This document shows positions 15,437 through 23,900 of a DNA stretch of 64,000 nucleotides, one piece after another. The position numbers and the translations under genes are program-made. Under the pieces are notes generated by a model. It was not told the DNA's origin, searched no databases, and saw only the letters and a program-made list of their open reading frames with translations. Position 1 is the first letter of the stretch. Every line of letters starts with the position of its first letter. This DNA is from Nocardia tenerifensis NBRC 101015 (lineage in GTDB: Bacteria > Actinomycetota > Actinomycetes > Mycobacteriales > Mycobacteriaceae). The DNA lies in NCBI RefSeq assembly GCF_000308715.1, contig NZ_BAGH01000309.1, positions 1-64,000 of the forward strand. Reading direction: 5' to 3'.

Positions 15437-16690
15437 TCAGCCGCAGCGGGCCGTGGTGGCGGGTTCGGTTTCGTAGGCGTGGGCGATGAGAGCGGACTGC
15501 AGATGCCATAGGCCGTCGGAGCGGGAGGGGTCCAGGCCGGTGTATTTGGCGATGCGTCGCAGTCGGTAGTCGAGGGTGTTGGCGTGGATATGCAGGGTGG
15601 CGGCGGTGCGGTGACGGTGATGGTTGTTGGCTATGTACAGCGCCAGGGTGTGCAGCAGTTCGGGCTGGGACCGCAGCGGGTCCAGCAGTGCGCTCAGGCG
15701 TTGACGGGCTGGGCCGGGGCGGGTGATCTGGTATTCCAGGGCCAGATCCGTGAATCGGTAGAGACCAGGGGGCCGATTCAGGCGCTGGACGAGGTCGAGC
15801 AGTTCGTGCGCGCGGTGCGCGGCGTCGGGGATTTCGTGGCGTGGGGAGTGGACCATGGCGGCCAGTAGCGGGGCACGGGCGGCGCTTCGCAGGCACTCGA
15901 ACAACTCCACGGCGGCGGAATCGTCGAGTCGCTCCTCGGGAATCAGTACGGTGCCACCGGATTCGCTGAGTAGGCCCAGTGGCGCGTCCGGGTGGATGGC
16001 GAGCTCGGTGCGCAAACGGCGCAAACGACGGCGAGCTTCCAGGCGATCCGGCGAGGGTCCGGCGGGCTGCTCCGGCGAGCCGGGGACGGCGAGAGCGAGC
16101 ACGAGGTAACCGGTCGCGTCCGGAAAGCCGCTCTCGCGTGCCATCGCGGCGGTGCTCGATCCCGCGATCAACGCGGCGGCCATGATCTCGGCGGCGGCGT
16201 GCCGCTGGGTGGCGTCGGCCCGGATCTCGCGCAGGTAGGCGCGGGTGAATGTGGTGATGACGCGGTCGAGGACCTCGGCGAGGCGTTGGCTGGCCACTAC
16301 CATCGCCCGGCTGTCGGCGCTGGTGGCGCGCCGGGACAGCAGATCGAGCACGAACCGGAACCCGAGATGGGTGGCGTGCTGCACGGTCTCCAGCGCCACA
16401 CCCTCCGCGGCCCAGTCCTCCATCTTTGTGCGCAGCGTCGATGGGATCTCGCCCGGCGGTCGGCCCTGCAAGGCTTGCGCGACCAGACCCAGACATCCCG
16501 CCACCACTTCAGCGGCTTCCCGCCGTACCACTCCGCACGGCAACTTTGGCGACGGGGCCACATCGTCGGCAACACCGGTCACATGGTCGAGTAACCGATG
16601 GGACAGCCGCGGATAGCGGCGCAGATGCAAGACCGCCGCGATCCCGGCGATCTCGAGTTCCTGGATTACACCAGGGGCGCTTGTCGACAT
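15437..16690 (-). CDS. PucR/CdaR-family transcriptional regulator
   Basis: A 417-residue regulator. The C-terminus has the PucR HTH (LHTLALYIANNHHRHRTAATLHIHANTLDYRLRRIAKYTGLD); the middle has a GGDEF-like CdaR region and the N-terminus the helical RsbT/CdaR-type segment. ATG 16690 has GGAGG eight bases upstream. It is divergent from a MerR-type gene, and the shared region carries inverted TGGACACTG repeats. The target is unknown; no metabolic operon is adjacent. Confidence 0.88.
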   Translation of the reverse strand: MSTSAPGVIQELEIAGIAAVLHLRRYPRLSHRLLDHVTGVADDVAPSPKLPCGVVRREAAEVVAGCLGLVAQALQGRPPGEIPSTLRTKMEDWAAEGVALETVQHATHLGFRFVLDLLSRRATSADSRAMVVASQRLAEVLDRVITTFTRAYLREIRADATQRHAAAEIMAAALIAGSSTAAMARESGFPDATGYLVLALAVPGSPEQPAGPSPDRLEARRRLRRLRTELAIHPDAPLGLLSESGGTVLIPEERLDDSAAVELFECLRSAARAPLLAAMVHSPRHEIPDAAHRAHELLDLVQRLNRPPGLYRFTDLALEYQITRPGPARQRLSALLDPLRSQPELLHTLALYIANNHHRHRTAATLHIHANTLDYRLRRIAKYTGLDPSRSDGLWHLQSALIAHAYETEPATTARCG

Positions 16691-16762
16691 TGACTTCAAC
16701 CTCCGGACCACAACACTGATCGGAATCCGTGCGCCGACTCTTCCGGCACAGCTCGATCATGT

Positions 16763-16809
16763 CAGTGGACACTGTAACCGTAGGTGACACTTAACACAAA
16801 CAGTGTCCA
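16763..16809. promoter_or_regulatory. Inverted repeats between divergent pucR-like and merR-like genes
   Basis: TGGACACTG (16766-16774) and CAGTGTCCA (16801-16809) are perfect nine-base arms 26 bases apart. The left arm overlaps a small palindrome CAGTG-GA-CACTG (16763-16774). The site could serve either regulator. Confidence 0.5.
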
Positions 16810-16928
16810 GTTTTCCCCGGCTCGCTCTTCTACTTGATCTTTACGGCCTGTCTCGACCAGCATCTGCTGAGACAGTTGAGTTACGATTCAGGAAATCACC
16901 GCGGCCGGGCGAGCGGGAGAAGGATGCG

Positions 16929-17759
16929 ATGACGGGACTCACCCAGGAGTACCGGGTGGCGGAACTGGCCGAAGCGGCCGGTGTGGGGGTCCGCACGGTG
17001 CGCTACTACCAGGAGCGAGGTCTGCTCGCCCCACCACGCCGGCAGGGCCGCCACGCCCTCTACAACCACACCCATCTCGAGCGGTTGACCCTGATCGCGG
17101 ATCTGCTGGGCCGCGGCCACAGCCTCGAAGGCATCGCCGACCTGCTGACCAGCGCCGAGCAAGGTGGCGGCGTCTCGGAACTGCTCGGCTTCGAAACCGT
17201 GGCCTCGGTGGCGTGGGGCGATGAAGAAGTCACCATCGACCTCGAGGAAATGCTGACCCGATTCGGTGAACAGGCCACCCCACAGGCCATCGCCGAAGCG
17301 GTCGAACTGGGATTCCTGCGGATCGAGGACGACCACTTCGTCTACTCCAGCGGCCGCCTGCTCGAGGCCGCCACCGCTTTCGTCGCCGCGGGTATCCCGT
17401 TGCGCACCGTGCTCGCGCTGAGCTGGGAACTGCAAGCATCCTTCGATCGGATGGCCTTCGCCTTCGTCCAGGAATTCCGGACCCACCTACTCGGACGCGT
17501 CCTCGAACACCCCTCGCCCGAGCAACTGCATCAACTCGCGACATCGCTCGCCGAACTTCGCCCGGTCGTGCACCAAGTCGCCGACGAACTGTTCGCCCGC
17601 GCGATGGACCGCCGCATCCACGCGGACCTACCCGAAGTATCCGAACAACTCAGCCGAGCAACCAACGCCAACCCGACCACAGGCCTCGAGAGCAGACCAC
17701 CTAAGACATCCACAACCAACCACAGCCAACCAACCTTTACTGAACCTCCAAGTGGATAG
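16929..17759 (+). CDS. MerR-family transcriptional regulator
   Basis: A 276-residue protein. The N-terminal winged helix reads YRVAELAEAAGVGVRTVRYYQERGLLAPPRRQGRH, typical of MerR, with the second HTH and dimer helix after it. A long C-terminal domain (residues about 90-230) has no metal-binding Cys cluster, so it likely senses an organic ligand. The last 40 residues are Thr/Pro-rich and probably disordered. ATG 16929 is preceded by GAGAAGGA and starts at the family N-terminus; an upstream in-frame ATG at 16803 is less likely. Confidence 0.9.
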   Translation: MTGLTQEYRVAELAEAAGVGVRTVRYYQERGLLAPPRRQGRHALYNHTHLERLTLIADLLGRGHSLEGIADLLTSAEQGGGVSELLGFETVASVAWGDEEVTIDLEEMLTRFGEQATPQAIAEAVELGFLRIEDDHFVYSSGRLLEAATAFVAAGIPLRTVLALSWELQASFDRMAFAFVQEFRTHLLGRVLEHPSPEQLHQLATSLAELRPVVHQVADELFARAMDRRIHADLPEVSEQLSRATNANPTTGLESRPPKTSTTNHSQPTFTEPPSG

Positions 17760-18004
17760 ACCCGTATGAACAACAAGATGATTCGTTGTCCATCTGCCCC
17801 GGCAAGAGCAGCGAGACCGGACGCCGCAGGATCATCCGCAATTGCCGCATACCGCGTGTTCGACAACTTTGCCCGAACGTCTTCGTAATCCCCGGATAAT
17901 GGTCTGTTCTCCGGGGTAACCCCCGCAGTGGTGCCACGGGGATGCGCTGCGGCGCAACACGAACCGGCCCCGTTCTCCGGGGCAAGCCAGGCGAAGGCAG
18001 GGGC

Positions 18005-18618
18005 GTGGCGGCGAAGGTGACCCGGCTACCCACCCCGCCGGCGCGAACTCTGCGCTGCGCGGCCGAGCGTTCTGCGACACCATCGGATCGCCCAACACCC
18101 GCCGCGCCTACGGCATCGCGATCGTCAAGACCGTCGACGCCCTCGACCGGCCCGGACGGGCTGATCGGACGCTCGCGCGCCCTGGACTCGGTCACCGACG
18201 CCGAGATCGGCGCGGCGCTGGAATCACTGTGGGGCGCTTCGGCGGTGATCACCTGGAACTCCCGCCGCGCCGCAGTCGGCAAATGGCTGCACTGGTGCGC
18301 CGAACAGGGTTGGGACGCACCGAAACTGCCCGCCTCGGCCGCACGGTCGACCCCGCCGGACTCCGCGCTCGCGCACCGCGATCGACCGCCTCATCTGCCA
18401 CCGCGAAGATCCACGTCCGGGAGAAGACGTTCTGGCGCATGCTCTACGAAACATACGCTCGCGCAGAAGAACTGCTCCAACTCAACATCGAGAACCTGGA
18501 CCAGACGGTCCGATGCGCCCGAGTGAAGTCCAAGGGCACCAAACCCCGCCCGCCGGAGCCAGCCTGCTCGAACTCATGGCGAAATCCCGGCATCGCAAGG
18601 CCGAGAATCAGCTACTGA
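18005..18618 (+). pseudogene. Tyrosine-recombinase (site-specific integrase) remnant
   Basis: Pieces of one integrase occur in alternating frames: FCDTIGSPNTRRAYGIAIVK near 18070 (frame 1), DSVTDAEIGAALESLW then WCAEQGWDAPKLP at 18180-18360 (frame 2), and VREKTFWRMLYETYARAEEL up to KSKGTKPR by about 18550 (frame 1). They are in the order of the SAM-like N-terminal domain and the start of the catalytic domain, but the catalytic HxxR and Tyr parts are missing. Several frameshifts and a truncation make it non-functional. It lies 3 kb from tRNA-Ala and supports a past integration event. Confidence 0.8.
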
Positions 18619-19011
18619 CATTCATATGCGATGGAAGCAGTGGGCGCCGAGTGTGACATGACTCGGGCACAGCGCTGGGTTTCGAGACGAATACGATCAC
18701 AGAAGGTGGTCGGCGTCCTGGCGCACTGATCAACGTGGCTGAACCTGGGAACCGCTGGCGTACAATATGTCCGGACACGGTGCTGCTGATCATTGTTGGC
18801 GCACAGCCGGTTTCAGATCGGCAATCGGTGGAGCAACTTTTGGGAACACGAAACACCGTCTGACACAAAATGTTTGGCGACGATCACTACGAATCCCAAG
18901 CGGCCTGGAGACGGCGGAATCGACACCTCGGTGCAGGCCTGGTGCTTATCATCAAGGGATCAGAGCGCCCGTCGCGGCGGCTCGCGGATTTCCGTCGTAA
19001 GGGGTTCGAGG
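18619..19011. other. 393-base gap upstream of the IclR gene
   Basis: No supported gene. It is less GC-rich (notably 18750-18890) and probably holds the IclR promoter. Confidence 0.4.
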
Positions 19012-19884
19012 GTGAGCGAAAACGTATTTCAATGTACCGAGAAGACTCTTGTCCTTTTGGAGGGATTCACCTCCCACGCCGGGACGCCGGTGGGAGTGGT
19101 CGAGTTGTCGCGAGAAGTCGGCTTGGCGAAGTCGACCACACATCGCATATTGAAGGTACTCGAGCGGTTCGAGTTGGTTGAACCGTGGAACGGGAAGTAC
19201 GCCTTGTCCTCCCGGCTCGCCGTGCTCGGGGATTTCGCGTGTGCGCGAAAACCGGCGTCCCTCCGGACACACCTGCAGCCGTGGCTGCAGGATCTGCACA
19301 CCGCCACGAATCTCATCGCCAGGGCAAGCGTGCTCTACGGGAGCGATGTCGTATGCATCGCCACCTCGCATGATCACCGCTCGCTCGATATGGCGCTCGG
19401 CCTCGACGACCGCGCTCGCTCCGACACCACGGCGGCGGGGCGGGTTCTGCTCGCCTATTCCTCCACGCGCTTGCAGGACCGGATCGCGCGGACCGTCCAT
19501 AAGACCCCGGGCATCGTCGCGACCGGCAGCGTGGATTTCCACTATGAATTGGCCCGCATCCGCTCGCACGGCTGGGCCTGGAGCAGGGAGGGAATCCAGC
19601 GGGAGTTGCTGTCGGTGGGGTCAGCGGTAGTAGACGAGGACGGTCGGGCCGTCGCCGCGCTCACCGTAACGACGCGCTGGGAATCCCACACCCCGGAGGG
19701 CCTCGCCCCGGCTGTCGTCTCCGTCGCCGCCGCGGCATCCAAAGCGGGATATGCCGACCAGCGAGAAGCGATCCAGTCGGTCAGCGGTGGTTCGCCTCGG
19801 CGCGCGCGAGCACCGGGGCGAACCACCGGTCACCTGACGCCCCACGGCAGGTCGAGCGCGCCTGGGACCGGTCCGAGAACGTAG
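19012..19884 (+). CDS. IclR-family transcriptional regulator
   Basis: A 290-residue protein from GTG 19012, which has AAGGGG about seven bases before it. The N-terminal winged helix (VVELSREVGLAKSTTHRILKVLERFELV) and C-terminal ligand domain (DTTAAGRVLLAYSS; GWAWSREGIQRELLSVGSAVVDEDG) are full IclR domains. The last 40 residues are low-complexity and overlap the 3' end of a convergent gene by 55 bases. The target is unknown. Confidence 0.88.
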   Translation: MSENVFQCTEKTLVLLEGFTSHAGTPVGVVELSREVGLAKSTTHRILKVLERFELVEPWNGKYALSSRLAVLGDFACARKPASLRTHLQPWLQDLHTATNLIARASVLYGSDVVCIATSHDHRSLDMALGLDDRARSDTTAAGRVLLAYSSTRLQDRIARTVHKTPGIVATGSVDFHYELARIRSHGWAWSREGIQRELLSVGSAVVDEDGRAVAALTVTTRWESHTPEGLAPAVVSVAAAASKAGYADQREAIQSVSGGSPRRARAPGRTTGHLTPHGRSSAPGTGPRT

Positions 19885-20102
19885 CCTCGTGGGCCATCGC
19901 CGGACAGGGCAACGCCGAGAGCGTCGGCGAAGACCTGGACCGTGCAGTCCACGCCGGTGCCGCGCGCGCTCACTCGGAACCGGCTCCCGATGCGTAACCC
20001 TTCGGCCAGCTCCTCGAGGTGGACCGTAGCCCCGGTGTCCGCCTCGCTGAGGGTGCCGTCGGATTCGCGTTCGAGTCGGCGGCGCGACCGCGACGTTGGC
20101 AT
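19830..20102 (-). CDS. Small conserved-looking protein of unknown function
   Basis: A 90-residue protein with a basic N-terminus (PTSRSRRRLER) and a compact, probably beta-rich C-terminus (LRIGSRFRVSARGTGVDCTVQVFADALGVALSG). No family recognised. It starts eight bases after the 81-residue gene upstream, so the two form a pair. Its end overlaps the IclR C-terminus on the other strand. Coding is supported by spacing and codon pattern, not homology. Confidence 0.5.
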   Translation of the reverse strand: MPTSRSRRRLERESDGTLSEADTGATVHLEELAEGLRIGSRFRVSARGTGVDCTVQVFADALGVALSGDGPRGYVLGPVPGALDLPWGVR

Positions 20103-20110
20103 GCGGCGCT

Positions 20111-20356
20111 TTACTCCTGCCCGGCGGGCTGCTCGGTGCGCGAGATCCGGTCGAGCCGGCGACTCATCTCCTGCAGGGTCTCGCGCAGTTCGTCCAGGTC
20201 TCTGTCGTCGTGGCGTGCCGTCCGTTCGGAATGGAAGCGCTTCTCCTCATCGTCGCGGTCCAGCAGATCATCGATGAATTCCTTGGTGTCGTCGACGAGG
20301 TCGCCGAAGTAGTCGGTGAAGCTCACGCGGCGGCGGCGTCTGTTCCTGGTCGTCAT
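20111..20356 (-). CDS. Small charged coiled-coil protein of unknown function
   Basis: An 81-residue highly charged protein: Arg-rich start (RNRRRRR), an acidic centre (DYFGDLVDDTKEFIDDLLDRDDEEK), and a heptad-like end (LDELRETLQEMSRRLDRI) that suggests a short coiled coil. First gene of the pair with 19830-20102; the role is unknown. Confidence 0.6.
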   Translation of the reverse strand: MTTRNRRRRRVSFTDYFGDLVDDTKEFIDDLLDRDDEEKRFHSERTARHDDRDLDELRETLQEMSRRLDRISRTEQPAGQE

Positions 20357-20440
20357 GATTTGGCCTCCTCAGGCTTGTCGTGGTCGGATTTGTGCGGTCG
20401 GAAAAGGGGTGGATCGCGCGCGCGGCGGCCGATGGGGGCT

Positions 20441-20914
20441 TCACCCGAGTGCGACATGGGCTCGGCGCGTGTCGAGGTCGTACTCGGCGGCGAAGGACAG
20501 AAACCACTTCGGCCAGGCGGCCGGTTTCAACTCATCGTCGGGGCTGCCAGGCCGGTGCCGCATCACCGCGACCGTTTGGCGGCCGCGGGCGACGAGTTTC
20601 TCGCCGTCCGGCGTGCGGCGGAGGTATTCGAATATCAGCTCCACGGTGTTGAAACGCACCGGACCGAAGGTCATCCGGATCAGTACCTGATCCAGCAGCC
20701 GGAGGTCGTCGAGATATTCGCACGCGCAAGACGCGGTCACCATCAGGAGGCCGCGGCGCATATCGTCCTGCAGTTGCGGCCCGTATCCTGCCAGGCACCG
20801 CTCGCGGCATTCGCCCTGCCAGAACACATACGAGGCGAAGTAGACGTTGCCGATCGCGTTGGTGTCCGCCAGCGTGATGATTTTTTCCAGCTCATACGGT
20901 TTGGACGACGTCAT
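20441..20914 (-). CDS. Hotdog thioesterase of the enediyne E7/E10 (DynE7, CalE7) type
   Basis: A 157-residue single-hotdog thioesterase. The block TNAIGNVYFASYVFWQGECRE is the signature of the enediyne-pathway thioesterases, which release polyene chains from iterative PKSs; EYLDDL and LIFEYLRR match the later strands. Its ATG lies 23 bases inside the end of the synthase gene upstream, with GGAG ahead of it, so the two are translationally coupled. By context it should release the product of the AT-ACP/ER-KS-CLF-KR-DH synthase. The rest of an enediyne cassette is absent from this window, so an enediyne product is not claimed. Confidence 0.85.
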   Translation of the reverse strand: MTSSKPYELEKIITLADTNAIGNVYFASYVFWQGECRERCLAGYGPQLQDDMRRGLLMVTASCACEYLDDLRLLDQVLIRMTFGPVRFNTVELIFEYLRRTPDGEKLVARGRQTVAVMRHRPGSPDDELKPAAWPKWFLSFAAEYDLDTRRAHVALG

Positions 20915-23900
20915 GGGCGTGAGTCTCCTTGGAGTGTGGCGTGGGGGGCGGGCTCGACTCAGCTGTCAGCACCGACAACGGCACCTCGGCCACGACCGAG
21001 CCGGTGACGTGATGGAGTTCGGCGACCACCTGTCCGTCCGGGGCGATGGCCAGGCACACGTCGTGCTCGGCGAAATAGACGAGTTCGAGTCCCAGGGGGT
21101 AGCGGCGCATCAGCTCGACGTCGTTGCCGCGGATCGGCTGATATACCGCGCCGATCCGGCGCGGCACCTTGATCGGCACGTGGCCATCCGTGGTGAGCTC
21201 GAGCGCGCTCAACTGCCCCATGGCGTCGATGAGCGTCACTGTGTCCGAGACGACGCCGAACAGTTCGGCCGGGTCGGTCCGCGAGATCCATCGGCCGGTA
21301 TTGGCGGCCGAGTGCAACCGGATATCGAACAGCGTGTCGAGCACACCGGTGATCTGCACCGGTGATTCGGCCGCCGCGTACGGGTTCTGGATCAGTCGCA
21401 CCGCCGAGCTCAGATCCGGCGTAGCCCACGGCCGCAGCACGGTCCGCTCCTCACCCGCGCGGGTGACTATCGTGACGGATCCGTGGTGCCGATCCTTGCG
21501 TAGCACCCGTCCCCTGGCGTCCATCAGATCGGACGTGATCGACACCCGTACGCGGTGCTCGTCCTGAGGCGCGAGGTGCAGGGCGAACACGGGCTCCGCG
21601 CGGGCGAGGTCGGCGAACATGAACTCGGAGAGCTCCATGTCCTCCGCTTTCGTCGTGCTCCCCGGTGCTTCCCGGAACCGCTCGGTGAGGGCGGTGGCCA
21701 ATGCCGAGAACAGGGCCGCCGGGACGATGCTGTGCCCTCGGTACACATGCTCGAGCAGGTGCTGGTCACGCCGGGGATCGGGCCGGTAGCTCCATCTCGT
21801 GGGATCGTCACCGTGTTCGACCGGGGGCGGTGCTCCCGCCCGGAGCACGTCCGGAGGGGCTGTCGCGGTGGAGAGCAGCCCGGACAGCAGGGTGCGCTCG
21901 GCGGTGCCGACGTAGACCGACACGGCCTCTGGATGCGCCCCCGCGGTGAGTTCGGCGGCGAAGTGCCGGACTCCTTCCGCTGTGGACATCCCGCTCAGCG
22001 CCCCGCGCCGCGTGATCGCCTTGCGCAGTGCGGGTTCGGCGCCCATGCCGACGTCGCGCCAGAGGCTCCAGCACACCGCCGTCTCGTCCCGGCCACCCAC
22101 TGTTCGGGCGCGTCGCGCTGACGACACCAGGAACTCGTTCGCGGGTGCGTAATCCACCTCCCCGTCCCCGCCGAGCAGCGCCGCCAGGGAGCCGAAGCTG
22201 TGCCAGCGCCGGGGCGGGTCGTCGGCCATGGCGCGCTTCAGATTGGTATAGCCGAGGACCTTTACGTCACGGACCTCGCGGAACTGCGCCAACGTCTTCG
22301 ACGAAAGTCGGCCTGCGTGATTGCGGCCGGCGCCGTGCACCACGACATCGATCCGGCCGTCCTCGGTACGGATCCGGGCCACCAGGGCCGCCACATCGAC
22401 GTCGTTGCGGAGATCGCAGGAGACGTACCGGATCCGATCGGGTCCGGCCAGTCGCCGCATCCGCCGCAGGTTCGCCAGGGCCTCCCTGCTGTGCCATAGG
22501 TCGTCGAATCGCCGCATCAGCACCGGGATGCGCGTCGTGGTGTCGGTCATTCGCCACATCGACAGATACTTGGCCCGCAGTAACATCTCCTGCTCGTTCG
22601 TCGCGGTCGTGATGTCCTCGGGCACCTCGTCGAGTTCGACGCTGCCGACCAACCACAGCTTCGCCTTGGTCCGTTCGGCAAGTAGGCACATCGACTCCGC
22701 CGTGACCCCGCGCGCCCCGCCGGTCGCCAGCACGACACGGTGGTCGTCGGACAGCAGATCCCGGGCCGGGGTGGGTAGAGGAGCTGCCCGCAGGCACTCG
22801 ACATGCCGTCGGCCGGACCGGTAGCGCACGACGGTGCGGGTACGGCTGGTCCGCGACTCGCGCGCCCACTCGTCCAAGGCCGTGTCCAAGCCGCCGTCGG
22901 ACACCACGGCCAGCACCGGCGCGCCACCGAGTTCCCAGGCCAGCGAACGGGCCATTCCGGTGAACAGCGCGAGGTTCGGATGGATGTCGAAGTTCAGCAG
23001 GCGATCGAGCAGGACCATGCCGACCGAGCCCTGCGTGGCCCGTTCACCGACTCTGGCGAGGAGGAGGAAAGCCAAGTCCTGCAAGCGAAGCAACGCCGGT
23101 GCGGGCGCGGAGTCCGTCTCGGCAGGGTCGGGGGCTCGGGTCACGACCCGCACGTGCGGCTGGGCCGCAGCCAAGTCGTCGAGCAGGTCACCGATCGAGT
23201 CGGCGTCGACGAGTTCAGGCACGCGCCGGACACTTTCCGGCACCCGCACGCCCTCGGTCGACACCAGGATTCCGCCTGCCCGGTCGACGGGGTCGGCCAG
23301 CTCGCGGGCCAGCTCGTCGGAGTCGGTCAGGACGATGCCGTTGGGCGGGAGCGCCGGGAGTCCGGCGTTCGCGGCGGGCTCGTCCTCGCGACGGATCTTC
23401 ACCACATGCCGGACCGCGACGTCGGTGCAGGCCGGGACTTCTTCCTCGACCCGCCGCATGACGACCGTGGGGTGGATCGCGCCGCCGGGCAAGCGCAGGG
23501 CTGGCATTCCGGTGCACAACCCGCTAACCAGCGCGACGGCGCCGTCCGCACCGACATACGTCGGCTCGTCACCCGCAGAACCCCACTGTGCGGCCGGGAT
23601 GGCTGTGTCCTCGTCGCGGAGGCCGGTATCGATTCGAGCCAGCACCGGCCAACCGCGTTCGCGGGCGGTGGCGGCGCGACTCAGCATGAGCAGGAACGCG
23701 CCCTCGGCGACGTTGCCCGCCGGTCGGCCCGCGGCGTCCGCTCCCGACCACGTGCTGTTGCCATTGATGCCCAGCACGAGCGCCACGTCGAGTTCACCGA
23801 AACGCAGGTACTGCGCGGCGATATGCAGGCCGGCATTGGTCGAAGCGCGGCCCGCGCTCGTGGTGAGGCAGGCACCGTGCAGGTCGAAGCGGTTGGCGAC

